DNA of 54,305 bases, from contig JAKVBD010000036.1 of NCBI GenBank assembly GCA_022446985.1, forward strand, positions 1-54,305. Direction: 5' to 3'. Position 1 is the stretch's first letter. The number at the start of each line of letters is the position of its first letter. Origin of the DNA: Lentisphaerales bacterium (lineage in GTDB: Bacteria; Verrucomicrobiota; Lentisphaeria; Lentisphaerales; Lentisphaeraceae). This document shows positions 25,314-35,331 of the stretch, piece after piece. Position numbers and translations under genes: made by a program. The notes below the pieces were generated by a model. The model saw nothing but the letters and a program-made list of their open reading frames with translations. It did no database searches and had not been told where the DNA came from.

Positions 25314-25724
25314 ATGAGCGACGAAAGATTTCAAGATTTAACTCTTCTTAGTAAAAATGAGAATAATTATTTCTCGAGCCCTGACGATACAAAGCTGGAA
25401 AGTTTTGAAAACCAATACTCTAATAGAGATTATTGGATAACATTTGACTGTCCAGAGTTCACTTCTTTGTGTCCGGTTACCAGTCAGCCGGATTTTGGTC
25501 ATATTACTATTAAGTATGTTGCCGATAAACGTTGTGTTGAGAGTAAATCTCTCAAGATGTATCTTTATGCTTACAGAAATCACAACACTTTTCATGAAGA
25601 AGTCGTGAACCGCATTTTAACAGATCTTGTTGAGGCTTGTGATCCACGTGAAGCAATTGTTATCGGCGATTTCAGACCACGTGGTGGTATTGCTTTAAAA
25701 ATAGAAGCAAGTCACAAAAAATAG
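25314..25724 (+). CDS. queF: NADPH-dependent preQ0 reductase
   Basis: 136 aa, the short (YkvM/type I) form. It reduces 7-cyano-7-deazaguanine to preQ1 in queuosine synthesis. The catalytic block EFTSLCPVTSQPDFG carries the thioimide-forming Cys53 and Asp60. The NADPH/substrate block ESKSLKMYLYAYRNH follows (76-90), then HEEVVNRIL. The gene lies 2 bases upstream of prmC, forming an operon of translation-related functions. I looked for a preQ1 riboswitch in the 89 bases upstream and did not see one. Confidence 0.95.
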   Translation: MSDERFQDLTLLSKNENNYFSSPDDTKLESFENQYSNRDYWITFDCPEFTSLCPVTSQPDFGHITIKYVADKRCVESKSLKMYLYAYRNHNTFHEEVVNRILTDLVEACDPREAIVIGDFRPRGGIALKIEASHKK

Positions 25725-25726
25725 AA

Positions 25727-26563
25727 TTGAAAACGATTAAAGAAATAATTCAGCTTTCAACAGATTACCTGGCGAAAGCTGGAATTGAATCGCCTCGCGT
25801 TGATGCTGAGTGGTTAATTGCAGATGCACTTAATATGCGTCGCATGGATATATACCTACAGTTTGATCGGCCGTTAGAGGAAGTTGATTTGAGTTTAATT
25901 CGTGAACGTATAAAGCGTCGATCCCAACTTGAGCCGGTTCAGTATATAATTGGTGATGATGAATTTTATGGCCTTAACTTTAAGGTCGGACCTGGTGTTC
26001 TTGTGCCGAGGTCAGAAACTGAATTACTGGTCGATAAAGCTTTAAAATTATTAAAGGCAGGGGATCAGGTTCTTGATCTTTGTACAGGATCTGGATGTAT
26101 TGCTGCATCGCTTAAAAAGACTGAGTCTGAGTTAAATGTTTATGCCAGTGATATGAGTCCAGATGCCTTAAGCTATGCCCGCCAGAATATTGCCGGCCTT
26201 GAATGTGAGGTAGAGATTCGTGAAGGTGATTTATTTGCGCCTTTTTCAGGTATGAAGTTTAATGCGATTTGTACAAACCCACCTTATGTAGCAGAAAATG
26301 AAGTCGCGCAAATGGGGAAGGATGTTGTCAAACATGAGCCGCATATGGCTTTATTTTCCGGAATGGATGGCGCCGATATTTTAAGAAAGATTAGCCAACA
26401 GGGAAAAAGTTTCCTTGAAGATGGCGGATTTCTGATATCTGAAATGGGACCGGAGCAGGGAGCCTTACTTGAAAGTGTTTTTAGTGCTGACGGTTGGAAA
26501 GATATTGAGATTTTGAAAGATTATTCTGGTAGGGAAAGGTTTCTCTTAGCCTATAAAAATTAA
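25727..26563 (+). CDS. prmC: Release factor glutamine methyltransferase
   Basis: 278 aa (HemK). It methylates the glutamine of the GGQ motif in RF1 and RF2. The N-terminal helical domain is followed by a SAM-binding Rossmann fold with VLDLCTGSGCIAASL and the catalytic TNPPYV motif near residue 183-188. The start is TTG at 25727, only 2 bases after the queF stop, so coupled translation is likely. Length is normal. Confidence 0.93.
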   Translation: MKTIKEIIQLSTDYLAKAGIESPRVDAEWLIADALNMRRMDIYLQFDRPLEEVDLSLIRERIKRRSQLEPVQYIIGDDEFYGLNFKVGPGVLVPRSETELLVDKALKLLKAGDQVLDLCTGSGCIAASLKKTESELNVYASDMSPDALSYARQNIAGLECEVEIREGDLFAPFSGMKFNAICTNPPYVAENEVAQMGKDVVKHEPHMALFSGMDGADILRKISQQGKSFLEDGGFLISEMGPEQGALLESVFSADGWKDIEILKDYSGRERFLLAYKN

Positions 26564-26571
26564 AACACCCC

Positions 26572-26595
26572 GCCTCAAAGCGAGGCTTGGGCAAT
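26572..26595 (-). terminator. Hairpin between convergent prmC and DUF4126 genes
   Basis: GCCTC (26572-26576) pairs with GAGGC (26582-26586). On the minus strand it is followed by GGGGTGTTTTAATTTTT, an acceptable T-rich tail for the 26596-27207 gene. On the plus strand the tail is poor. Confidence 0.45.
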
Positions 26596-27207
26596 TTATG
26601 TTTGAGGTTCTACCGGAGGAGGCGCCAATTCTTCATCTTTCTTCCCAAATACTTTCTTGCAAATTTTGGAGATAATCCAGATGAGTAGTGCAGCAGTAAG
26701 AAAAGCAGCCAAAGCCGGGATGAATATTGCCAGGAAGGTGATAGTCGCCGAACCTGCTAATTCACCGGTAGAAACGATTGGGTTTCCAAGGCCGCCGGTT
26801 GTTGCGGATGATGTTCCCCGGACGAGAACAGACCCAGCTTGAACGACACCAGCTGTACCTCCACCGGCGACAAGAGCCAGTCCCCATTGTAAAAAGGGTG
26901 ACATCTCGCCAGTCATGGATCCAGTGGCGATTGTACCAGCGACAACAGCAGCCGGTGTTGCTATGGAGTCAAGAAGGTTATCTACCCATGGAACGTAGTA
27001 AGCTCCGACTTCAATAATTGTAGCCACAGCAAAAGCAACTAGAGCAACTGGACTGCCTATCCAATCAAAACCACTTGCAAGTTGAAGTTGGCCACTATTT
27101 GCCGCAATACTTAGTCCTAACATAGGTACAAATATTCTAAATCCGCATGCAGCACTTAAACCTATTCCGACACAGGCTGCAAGCATAACTGTAGAAAGTG
27201 TTTCCAT
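26596..27207 (-). CDS. DUF4126-like integral membrane protein
   Basis: 203 aa with five or so hydrophobic helices rich in Gly and Ala. It matches the DUF4126 pattern: an ACVGIGLSAACGFRIFVPML start, then GSPVALVAFAVATIIEVGAY and YVPWVDNLLDSIATPAAVVAG. A polar Pro-rich C-terminus (EELAPPPVEPQT) is probably cytoplasmic. Function of the family is not established. It is transcribed alone, convergent with prmC. Confidence 0.7.
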   Translation of the reverse strand: METLSTVMLAACVGIGLSAACGFRIFVPMLGLSIAANSGQLQLASGFDWIGSPVALVAFAVATIIEVGAYYVPWVDNLLDSIATPAAVVAGTIATGSMTGEMSPFLQWGLALVAGGGTAGVVQAGSVLVRGTSSATTGGLGNPIVSTGELAGSATITFLAIFIPALAAFLTAALLIWIISKICKKVFGKKDEELAPPPVEPQT

Positions 27208-27405
27208 ATTCTATTCCTATAAGTCTTTCACTTAAAATAACCTCTCCACACTTAAAGGACAATAACTTAGCCGTTACAATTCACGGACAACTTAGTAAGG
27301 CAACCTTAATGAAATATTTAACAAAAATGACAGGGAATAACATTTTCAACGTTCATGTTAATGCGTAGAATGTAGAGAATCCTAATTTAAGTCAGGAGCA
27401 TTGTT

Positions 27406-27711
27406 ATGAATAAAGGCAGTAAAGAGAATTTAACATTCGGGGCTTTAATCCTTGGGCTTGTTGCCATACTTGGCCTACTTTGGCTTTTGAAAATTATCCT
27501 TAGTGTCTTTTTAGTTGTAGCTGAATCCGTAGTGATTTTGGGAATTTATGGAGTCCTCATTTACTTTGCTCTCGCAGCACTGTGTATGCTTTATGATCAC
27601 TTTACCAAGGGGCGCTCACCAGGTTTTGTCAGAACTATTCTTAAGTTTCATTACTCAACAGCCAGGAGTCTGCAGGGACTTCTGAATATCCTTAAGAAAA
27701 AGAGTAACTAG
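27406..27711 (+). CDS. Small membrane protein of unknown function
   Basis: 101 aa with two long hydrophobic helices (about residues 13-35 and 37-62) and a basic C-terminus. AGGAGC 9 bases before the ATG supports the start. It converges on the response-regulator gene, with a 4-base overlap of the stop codons. I do not recognise a family. Confidence 0.55.
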   Translation: MNKGSKENLTFGALILGLVAILGLLWLLKIILSVFLVVAESVVILGIYGVLIYFALAALCMLYDHFTKGRSPGFVRTILKFHYSTARSLQGLLNILKKKSN

Positions 27712-28382
27712 GCGTCGAAACGGTAACCAACATCTCTGACAGTTTTTATAAAAGTAGGAGATGAGGGATCATCGTCTAACTTTCCTCTTAAGGTTGTTAT
27801 GCAACGGTCAACACTGCGATTGGTGACAACGACGTCTCTTCCCCAGACATTATCCATGATTTCCGCTCGGCTCAAAGCTCTACCATTATTTTTGATAAAG
27901 TAGTCGAGTAGTTTAAACTCTTTAGGCATGAGTTTAACTTCATTGCCATTTTTTGTGAAAGTGTGAGAGTGAAGATCGAGAGCAAAAGGACCAAACTGCA
28001 TGACCTCAGCATCTGGTTTATGCCTTCTTAAAAATGCTTTTACACGGGCCATTAATTCTTTGACTGAAAATGGCTTGGTTACATAGTCATCGGCTCCAAC
28101 GTTTAAGCCTCGAACAACATCTTCTTCTTCATCTTTTGCTGTAATCATGATGATTGGCACATTCATATGACGTTGACGCAGTTCATTACAGATTTCATAA
28201 CCATTTTTTTGAGGGAGCATGACGTCAAGTAATATAAGGTCCGGGTTACTTTGCATAGCTTCTTTTAAACCATCTACACCATTTGAAGCTGTGGTTGTTT
28301 CATAGCCGGCCATTTGAAAGTTTTCTTTTAATCCAAATAGTAGAGCTGGGTCGTCTTCAATAATCAGGATGGAATGACTCAT
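27708..28382 (-). CDS. OmpR/PhoB-family response regulator
   Basis: 224 aa. The receiver domain has acidic pair ED10-D11, phosphorylation site D53 (LILLDVMLPQKNG) and the conserved lysine in VTKPFSVKELMARV. The C-terminal winged helix contains LMPKEFKLLDYFIKNNGRAL and the end VRDVGYRFDA. It is transcribed after, and overlaps by 4 bases, the histidine kinase gene, so the pair forms a two-component system. Target genes are not apparent. Confidence 0.93.
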   Translation of the reverse strand: MSHSILIIEDDPALLFGLKENFQMAGYETTTASNGVDGLKEAMQSNPDLILLDVMLPQKNGYEICNELRQRHMNVPIIMITAKDEEEDVVRGLNVGADDYVTKPFSVKELMARVKAFLRRHKPDAEVMQFGPFALDLHSHTFTKNGNEVKLMPKEFKLLDYFIKNNGRALSRAEIMDNVWGRDVVVTNRSVDRCITTLRGKLDDDPSSPTFIKTVRDVGYRFDA

Positions 28383-30295
28383 AATGCTTCCTTTATAATT
28401 GGTAACTGAAATGAAAATTGGCTGCCCTTGTTGAGCTTACTGCTGACTGCAACTTTAGTTTGATGGGCATCTAAAACGGTTTTTACTATGCTTAATCCCA
28501 AACCACATCCACCTTGTTCTTTGGATAGTCGAGAATCGGTTTGAAAGAAACGTAAAAATATCTGATTTAACTGTTTGGGCGGAATCCCTATGCCTTTGTC
28601 TGAAACCGTAAATGAAAGCTTATTGAGGTCTCTTTTCTCAATGTTTAGCTTCACCTTTTCAGTTTCATCTGAGAATTTAAGAGCATTCTCAATGAGGTTA
28701 AGTAAAACGGTAACGAGAGCTTGGATGTCGGCATTTAGAAACACATTTTCTTCAATACACTCAATGTCGATGCGCCGCCTTTCTTTTACAAAGCGACCAT
28801 TTATGGCTTCTTCCAAGTAGTCGATCAGTTCATCTAAGGAGGTCGTTTTAATTTGAAAAGTATATTGGTTTTTATCTAATTTCGAAAAAGCCAAAAAGTG
28901 TTCCACTAGATTACAGAGTCTATTATTTTCTGTGGAGAGGTGTCGAATATAATCCTGTAATTTTTGTTTAGGTATATTTTCATGTAGGAGGAGGGTGTCC
29001 AGCAGAATACGTGATGAAGCCAGTGGAGTTTTGAGTTCGTGAGTGACGTTGGCAACCAAATTATTTTTTAAGTCAGCAAGTTGAACCTTCTTTTTCATAT
29101 CTCTCAGTAAAATGAGTCCCATTAGAAGTGAGAAGCCAATAATCAACGAAGACGTCATTCTGTAAATTTTGACACGTTCATCTATTAAACCCTTTAGATG
29201 AAGCGGATCGATGAAATTTAAAGAGAGCCTCCAGCCGGGCATTCTATAAGCAGCTTCGGTAGAAACGATAGAATCTGTATTTTTCTCATCTGGCGGAACG
29301 AGACTAATTATGGTTTTATCTGGAATCTCAGCTAGTTCAAGAGTAGAGAGAAGTTGTTCTTGTAGTGTGTCCTCTGAGTAAATAAGTGTGACTCGACCAT
29401 TGACTGTATATTGCCAGTAGTTCTTTAGTTTAGTTTTTAACAAAATATTTCTACGGTCAGGATTTGGAGTGTGTTTGATTAGATCAAGAGCAATTTTTTC
29501 AGCTTTAGACAAGGGTAGGAATATATCTGGGAACGTCGAAGTTATTTTTTGTGAAAGGTTTAATCGTTGTTCTGTAGTGATCTGAGGCGCATCATAACTG
29601 GATAGCATAAATACTAAGTCAGCGAGGACCTCTGTAAATTTGTGAGAGCGCTTAGGCTCTAGTTTAAGGAAAATAAATTTTGCCTCAAGTAGAATCAGAT
29701 TATTCTTGGTATCTCTGACATTCTTGAATTTATCGATAAACATAAGTTTACTGCAAATCTCGAGGGCATTGACTTTTTGACCTGCTTCCTCGTAAGCACG
29801 GGCGGCCTCAATAAGAGCGATGGCTACTTCTGTAGGCTTTTCGGTCACACGAGATAACTCAAGGTATTCTTTAGCTGTCTGAGCTGCAGGTTGTTCCTTT
29901 GATCGAATTATGATGTTTTGAAGCTCGTTGCTGAAGAGAAATGAGAGAGAGGCTTTTTCATCAAAGGTTACAGGGAAAGTCATTTTGCCTTTTTTATCGT
30001 GTATGATAACACTGTCTGCACCGGTTTGTGTTAGAATGTTACCAGGCAGTGAGTTTTGTAGAAGTGTCGACTTTTCCAAATTAATCCAGTGGTTCGACAA
30101 GTTTACAGTATTTGAATGCAGTGTTCCGGTAAAGGATTGACGGATTTCATTTTTTTGGGCATTCTGTTCAGTTTTTATGAAAGAGTCGAGTAGATAAATG
30201 ACATAAATACTGGGAAATAAGAGAAACAGAAAGGCTGCCAACCAGTAAAATGAGGAGGCGCTGCTTGATTTTAGTTCTCTCAGGACATTCAGCAT
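28379..30295 (-). CDS. Membrane sensor histidine kinase
   Basis: 638 aa. The first membrane helix is around 17-37 (WLAAFLFLLFPSIYVIYLL). A large extracytoplasmic region of about 340 residues follows, part of it helical and TPR-like (LELSRVTEKPTEVAIALIEA). A second helix lies near 380-398, then the HisKA box NVTHELKTPLASSR (His near 419), and the HATPase N, G1 and G2 boxes (LLNLIENALKFS, VSDKGIGIPPK, GGCGLGLSIVK). The signal sensed is unknown. It is cotranscribed with the response regulator directly after it. Confidence 0.92.
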   Translation of the reverse strand: MLNVLRELKSSSASSFYWLAAFLFLLFPSIYVIYLLDSFIKTEQNAQKNEIRQSFTGTLHSNTVNLSNHWINLEKSTLLQNSLPGNILTQTGADSVIIHDKKGKMTFPVTFDEKASLSFLFSNELQNIIIRSKEQPAAQTAKEYLELSRVTEKPTEVAIALIEAARAYEEAGQKVNALEICSKLMFIDKFKNVRDTKNNLILLEAKFIFLKLEPKRSHKFTEVLADLVFMLSSYDAPQITTEQRLNLSQKITSTFPDIFLPLSKAEKIALDLIKHTPNPDRRNILLKTKLKNYWQYTVNGRVTLIYSEDTLQEQLLSTLELAEIPDKTIISLVPPDEKNTDSIVSTEAAYRMPGWRLSLNFIDPLHLKGLIDERVKIYRMTSSLIIGFSLLMGLILLRDMKKKVQLADLKNNLVANVTHELKTPLASSRILLDTLLLHENIPKQKLQDYIRHLSTENNRLCNLVEHFLAFSKLDKNQYTFQIKTTSLDELIDYLEEAINGRFVKERRRIDIECIEENVFLNADIQALVTVLLNLIENALKFSDETEKVKLNIEKRDLNKLSFTVSDKGIGIPPKQLNQIFLRFFQTDSRLSKEQGGCGLGLSIVKTVLDAHQTKVAVSSKLNKGSQFSFQLPIIKEAL

Positions 30296-30382
30296 TTTTA
30301 AAAACTCGTGTTAATTGAGATAATAAAAGTGCATTTTAAAAATAAAGCCAACCAATTAACGCTTTAAGATGTTACGAGTCTT

Positions 30383-31927
30383 TTACCAAACAGGTGTAAG
30401 CCATAAACCTTTTACTTTGGTGATGGGGTTGGCCTCTTGTGTATTAAGGTCATAGATAACCGGAATAGGCCAGCTTTCTTCTCCGTGCTGAATAAAGATC
30501 CCTTTAGTCGAAGAGTTCCAGAAGGGAAATTGCAATGACTGAAGGCCTTTATGAAACACCTCTGATTTCTCCCCTATTAATGAGCAGCTTTTCCAAAGTT
30601 GGTCTTTAAGATCTAAGTAGAGAAGTTTTTTGCTATCGGGTGTAAGTGTAGGGTAAATGCCCTGTACTATGTCATCTATAACTTTCCCAGGAGAAAATAA
30701 ACTAATCATTGGTTTTGCTGAATCGTTAGAGTAATAAATACTTTTATTGTCGGGGTGCCAGCAGACTCTTTGTGGGTTGCCCTGTAGTTTATAAGTTTGC
30801 ATTTTCCTACTGTTAAGTTCGAGGATGATCAACTGTCTTAAATCACCAAGGTGAGGTTGAGGATTGTGCAAGATTGCGATTTTGTCCTGATTAGGGGACA
30901 GGGAAATTTGTTCAACACGGCCTTGATGAATCGCTCTGGGGCCAATGGGCTTCATAGAGCCATCATCTAGATTGTAGACAAATGGCCTTAGGTGTGGACT
31001 TCCAGGCAGAGTACCGGTGAGAAACAAGAGTCCTTTGTGGCGATTAATCGCTTGTGGAGTAGATAGTGTTCCCTTGAATGGCAGGCGCCGAATGACTCCT
31101 GTTTTTAAGTTTATAAAACGGCAGTCTTTGGTAAGTGTCGGTCTTCCTGGTTGCCATGTGCCATTGAAAGAGAAAAAGGCCGTTTCTTGCCAATTTGGTA
31201 CAGCTGTTAAATCTAAAAAATCTCCTTTAGGAGTTAATGACTCATTGTCGCTAAGTGTTGTGAGTTTTAAGTCGGTGATTTCGACGACTCCATCGGGATT
31301 ATCAAGTCTTGTGATAACGCCTGAGGTATCGACGATATTTTGTTTACCCTGTTTGATGTACTTAAAGAGACTTTGAACTTTACGAAGGTAAAAGTGTTCT
31401 TCAGCTCTAGAGGGTGCATTGGGAATAAGTTTTTTGCGGATTATGTCAATTCGGTGTCTTAGAGATTCTTTTTCGGCCTGATTTAGAGGTATGTAGAAGT
31501 GGTATTTGTTGCCTTCTTTTTTTGCATACTTGCCAAGGAAATTTAAGTTCTTGGGATTTAAAAACTGAAGTTTAGACTTCATTAAATAATAGTAAGTTTT
31601 AGTCAGTTTGTAGTTCGCCTCAAAGGGGCGATAAATATTGAGCTTTTCTTCTTCGATGACATACCATTTGTCCTTGGTTATATATGTCGTGCTGGCTAAG
31701 ATCTTTTCTTCTTCACTTACAGCATAGAGCTTGAGTCTAGAGGTGCCTTTTAGGTGTAGTATATCCACTTCATAGTGATTGTTTTCTTTGTTGCCAAATA
31801 CTGCTGTCCAGGAGAACATAAAATTGTCAAAGGCATGTTTAGTCACAGGAGAGTTTTTTAAAGCTTCTTGAAAGCTGTAAATATTATGGCAGATAAAGAA
31901 GGAAAAGATAACGAGAAAGTTTTTCAC
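30383..31927 (-). CDS. Secreted protein with TolB-like propeller
   Basis: 514 aa with a signal peptide (MKNFLVIFSFFICHNIYS). The N-terminal 240 residues are beta-rich and resemble no family I can name with certainty. The C-terminal half shows WD40/TolB-like repeats such as QISLSPNQDKIAILHNPQPH, CWHPDNKSIYYSN, TLTPDSKKLLYLD and FPFWNSSTKGIF. It probably binds a ligand or protein partner outside the cytoplasm. It lies 87 bases upstream of the sensor kinase on the same strand, so it may be part of the same transcript and feed a signal to it; this is inference. Confidence 0.6.
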   Translation of the reverse strand: MKNFLVIFSFFICHNIYSFQEALKNSPVTKHAFDNFMFSWTAVFGNKENNHYEVDILHLKGTSRLKLYAVSEEEKILASTTYITKDKWYVIEEEKLNIYRPFEANYKLTKTYYYLMKSKLQFLNPKNLNFLGKYAKKEGNKYHFYIPLNQAEKESLRHRIDIIRKKLIPNAPSRAEEHFYLRKVQSLFKYIKQGKQNIVDTSGVITRLDNPDGVVEITDLKLTTLSDNESLTPKGDFLDLTAVPNWQETAFFSFNGTWQPGRPTLTKDCRFINLKTGVIRRLPFKGTLSTPQAINRHKGLLFLTGTLPGSPHLRPFVYNLDDGSMKPIGPRAIHQGRVEQISLSPNQDKIAILHNPQPHLGDLRQLIILELNSRKMQTYKLQGNPQRVCWHPDNKSIYYSNDSAKPMISLFSPGKVIDDIVQGIYPTLTPDSKKLLYLDLKDQLWKSCSLIGEKSEVFHKGLQSLQFPFWNSSTKGIFIQHGEESWPIPVIYDLNTQEANPITKVKGLWLTPVW

Positions 31928-32040
31928 AGGGTTTATAGATCCAAATTACTATGAGTAATGATTTTAGCAGATTTTTACTACAAAACCAGCTGTGAAGAGG
32001 TTTTCTCAGAAAATGAAATTTATGAATTGTGAGAGTTGAT

Positions 32041-32664
32041 ATGTTTAAATTTATTGATAATCAGGAAAGCAGTAAAACCGGCGTTTTGTTTCTTCATGGT
32101 TTTGGCGCGGATATGAATGACCTCTATCCTATGAAAATGCTTTTTCCTAACACCAGAGTTATAAGCTACCAGGCACCCATAAGTCTGGCCGCAATGGGAT
32201 ATATGGGAGGCTTTGCCTGGTTTTCTCTTGATTTTACTCCTTACGGAATTGAGTATGATGTTGAGGAAGCAGAAGCTGTTTTGGCTAACCTACATAAAGA
32301 GATCGAAAAGCAAAGAGCCCATTTCGACCGCTTGATTATATGTGGTTTCAGTCAAGGTGCTATTTTAAGCCATGCACTTCTTTTGAGATACCCTGGATTA
32401 CTTGATGGCGCTGTATGTCTAAGTGGACGTTACAGTGACTTTATATTTGAGGATGTTAACCATGAGCATTTGAAGGGTTTGCCGGTTTTCCTTTCACACG
32501 GAACAATAGATGAAGTTATACCCATTTCATCAGGCAAGGAAATAATGTCTTTTTATGAAGACACAGATGCGAACTTAACTTCTAAGGTCTATGAAATGGG
32601 GCATGACATTTCATACGAATGTCAATTAGATTTGAAGGAATGGTTTAGGTCAAACTTCCTCTAA
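32041..32664 (+). CDS. Carboxylesterase/phospholipase, alpha-beta hydrolase
   Basis: About 207 aa cytoplasmic hydrolase of the YpfH/acyl-protein-thioesterase type. The oxyanion region is LFLHGFGADMNDLYPM. The nucleophile is Ser104 in CGFSQGA, with Asp157 in HGTIDEVIP and His188 in MGHDIS. I choose ATG 32041 over GTG 32029 because GAGAG lies 5 bases upstream of the ATG. It ends with a 15-base tail overlap with the convergent cheA gene. Natural substrate unknown. Confidence 0.85.
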   Translation: MFKFIDNQESSKTGVLFLHGFGADMNDLYPMKMLFPNTRVISYQAPISLAAMGYMGGFAWFSLDFTPYGIEYDVEEAEAVLANLHKEIEKQRAHFDRLIICGFSQGAILSHALLLRYPGLLDGAVCLSGRYSDFIFEDVNHEHLKGLPVFLSHGTIDEVIPISSGKEIMSFYEDTDANLTSKVYEMGHDISYECQLDLKEWFRSNFL

Positions 32665-34911
32665 ATTTTCACTTGGCTCTAATGTGAGTTCGTTGCCATT
32701 TAGTAAGTGCTCTATGTCGAGGATCAATGATATGTAACCATCTCCTCGCAGAGCACCTCCACAGAAATATTCTTTTTTCATATGGAGCCCTTTAAGGGGT
32801 TTAAGAACAACTTGCTGTATATTAACCACTTCATCAGCAAGAAGAGCGACTTTACGGCCATTGACATCAATGACTATGAGAATGCCGTCTTCTTTACTTC
32901 GTTGAGAAGAAATAGTTCCACTGAAAAGTTCACTTAAACGTATGACTGGTAGTAACTGGTCATGCCTTTTGATATGCTCATGCTTATCGTAAACATTGCA
33001 GAATTTTTCATGCTCAGGGGGGAAGTTTTCAACGACATATTTAAGTGGTATAACATAGCATATGCCATCGAGACGGAAGATGAGTCCGTTGATAATCTGT
33101 GTCGTAACACTTTTTCTTAAGTTTATTTTAAATTCTGATCCTTTGCCGGTTTCGCTGGAAATAGAAACTGAGCCACCGGCATTTTCGATATACCTTTTGA
33201 CGACATCCATACCTACACCGCGGCCTGATATATCGGTTATCTTCTCAGCTGTAGATATGCCGGACATAAAGATGACCTGGGCAATTTCCTGTTGCGAGGG
33301 GTTTTGACCTTCGTGAAAGATACCGATTTTAATACCTTTCTCGAGAAGTACTTTGTAGTTTAGCCCTTTACCGTCATCTTGAATGGATATGAAGAGGTTT
33401 TCTTCATCTTCTGTGACATTGAGGATTATTTTGCCGCATGGGTCTTTGTCATTACCAGTACGGTCTTCAGGTGATTCAATACCGTGATCTGCAGCATTGC
33501 GAATCATATGGACTAAAGGGTCTTCTATTATACCGATAAGACTTTTGTCGACTTGTATATCATCGCCATAAATTTCAACATCGATCTCTTTACCGCTTAC
33601 AGCGGCAACATCTCTGACAATGCGCGGAAGCTTTCTCAAAATTTGTTTAATCGGCTGTTTACGAATGTTCATACATGTTCTTTCTAATTCACCAGAAATC
33701 TGTCTGAAAGTGTCTGTGTGCCGGCGAAGCTCGGTTGTCAGTTCAGCGGCAATACCTTGTTCTTCATAGTGTAAACGCAGGTGATCATACATTTCTCTGA
33801 CAACTACGAGTTCTCCAACGAAGTTTAAGAATTCATCGATAGTGTTCTCTGGAACGCGCATGGTTTTCCCTGAGACATCTTTTGAATCTGTGTCTTTGGA
33901 TAGTTGCACACCAGTTTTTTTAGTTGGTTCTTCTGCTTCCACATCAACTGTATTTTGAGTTTGTTCAGGCTCAGGCACTAGAAAAATATCTGCGCTTTCT
34001 GGAACTGGAATTTCGCTGGCATTTTCTTCAAAAGTTAGCTCTTGAGTCACTTCTCCTTTAAAGGCTAAACCAGTAAGTTTTTCTTTCATTAACTCAGCAA
34101 GTAAAGAGTCAAATCCGACGGTAGCAGAGAACGTTTTGAAATCATCGTACATTTTCTCGAAGCTTTCAAGTTGTTCGCTGGTAAGCAGCTGATCTTTTAG
34201 TTCGAGTAAGAGTTTATCTAAGTTATCGACTTCTTCTTCTGGAAGACTATCTGAAATTTCTCTTGAAATAAATTCTAAAATCCGATCATATACTGACATT
34301 CCTTCCATAGAGGAGCTTATGGATTCGTCATTTTCCTGAGAAGTTTGATTACCACTTAAAAGTTCAATGACTTCGGTAAGTAAAGAAGCTTCCATAGAAC
34401 CTTTGATGAGCTGTGAAGATTGGACTATTTCTAACTTATTGACAATTTCTTCAATATTTAAAAGGACTTTAGGCGAATAGTTATAGTCTGCTTCTTGAGC
34501 TTTAGGAGGAGTCACTTGGTGAGTGGTAATAATGTCAGAAAGAAGTTGATCGTACGCATCATTATTGTTGATTTCATCTTCACCATTTCGAATTCTTGTG
34601 AATATATCGGTGACTTCATCCATGCCTTTCAACAATATATCTATAATCGCTTTATTGGCAGTTAATTCACCTTTACGGCACTTATCTAAAGTAGATTCTA
34701 ATTCGTGAGTTAACTTCTTGAGTTTGAGCAGTCCGAAAAAGGCAGAGTTACCTTTGATGGAATGCACAGGACGAAAGATTGCATTGACAACCTCAGCATC
34801 GTGTGGGTCTTTTTCCATTTTTATAAAAAGTTGTGGCAGGTCTTCAATGGAATCGATGGATTCGTCAATGAATTCAAGAAGAATGTTTGGGTCTACGCTG
34901 TCATCTATCAT
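32650..34911 (-). CDS. CheA-type chemotaxis histidine kinase
   Basis: 753 aa. The N-terminal Hpt domain carries His50 in VHSIKGNSAFFG. A long Glu-rich linker follows, including FSATVGFDSLLAELMKEKLT. The dimerisation helices lie around TMRVPENTIDEFLNFVGELV. The HATPase has MIRNAADHGIESPEDR and GRGVGMDVVKRYIE. The C-terminal CheW-like domain ends LILDIEHLLNGNE. Full chemotaxis gene sets (MCP, CheW, CheR, CheB, flagella) are absent from the window. The kinase may serve a non-flagellar output through the CheY-like protein and REC-kinase genes upstream in the same string. Confidence 0.9.
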   Translation of the reverse strand: MIDDSVDPNILLEFIDESIDSIEDLPQLFIKMEKDPHDAEVVNAIFRPVHSIKGNSAFFGLLKLKKLTHELESTLDKCRKGELTANKAIIDILLKGMDEVTDIFTRIRNGEDEINNNDAYDQLLSDIITTHQVTPPKAQEADYNYSPKVLLNIEEIVNKLEIVQSSQLIKGSMEASLLTEVIELLSGNQTSQENDESISSSMEGMSVYDRILEFISREISDSLPEEEVDNLDKLLLELKDQLLTSEQLESFEKMYDDFKTFSATVGFDSLLAELMKEKLTGLAFKGEVTQELTFEENASEIPVPESADIFLVPEPEQTQNTVDVEAEEPTKKTGVQLSKDTDSKDVSGKTMRVPENTIDEFLNFVGELVVVREMYDHLRLHYEEQGIAAELTTELRRHTDTFRQISGELERTCMNIRKQPIKQILRKLPRIVRDVAAVSGKEIDVEIYGDDIQVDKSLIGIIEDPLVHMIRNAADHGIESPEDRTGNDKDPCGKIILNVTEDEENLFISIQDDGKGLNYKVLLEKGIKIGIFHEGQNPSQQEIAQVIFMSGISTAEKITDISGRGVGMDVVKRYIENAGGSVSISSETGKGSEFKINLRKSVTTQIINGLIFRLDGICYVIPLKYVVENFPPEHEKFCNVYDKHEHIKRHDQLLPVIRLSELFSGTISSQRSKEDGILIVIDVNGRKVALLADEVVNIQQVVLKPLKGLHMKKEYFCGGALRGDGYISLILDIEHLLNGNELTLEPSENLEEV

Positions 34912-34917
34912 TGTTGA

Positions 34918-35331
34918 TTAATCCTTCAACCCCTGAAGGACTTTCAGTTTTTCTTTCCAGAGCTTTAAGGAATTAAAACAGCGGTTGACAGTATCTTCCA
35001 TTTCTTTTAAATCTTCGATAGGTTTAAAAATTACGGTATCAGCATGAAACTGCATACATTTAAGAAGGTGGCTTTGGGTAACATAACCAGTCATCATGAT
35101 GACTTTGATCATAGGATATTCTTCGCAAATTACTTCAAGCATCTCTACGCCGGTCATTTTGGGCATGACTATGTCGCTTATCACGACATCAATTTTGATG
35201 TTTTCTAGAAGGTCCAGTGCTTCTTGGCCGTCTGCGGCTTGAAAGACTTTGTAATCTTCGAAGGTAAAATGCCTGGATAGCATTTCCCTTATTTCTAATT
35301 CGTCGTCAACTATGAGGAGGTTACCCTTCAT
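34918..35331 (-). CDS. CheY-like response regulator
   Basis: 137 aa single receiver domain. Acidic residues DDE near 9-11 and phosphorylated Asp in VVISDIVMPKMTG (near residue 53), then MMTGYVTQSHLL and a FKPIEDLKEM lysine. A C-terminal helix adds about 15 residues. No DNA-binding domain. The gene ends 6 bases before cheA starts, so its partner is most probably that CheA. Confidence 0.9.
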   Translation of the reverse strand: MKGNLLIVDDELEIREMLSRHFTFEDYKVFQAADGQEALDLLENIKIDVVISDIVMPKMTGVEMLEVICEEYPMIKVIMMTGYVTQSHLLKCMQFHADTVIFKPIEDLKEMEDTVNRCFNSLKLWKEKLKVLQGLKD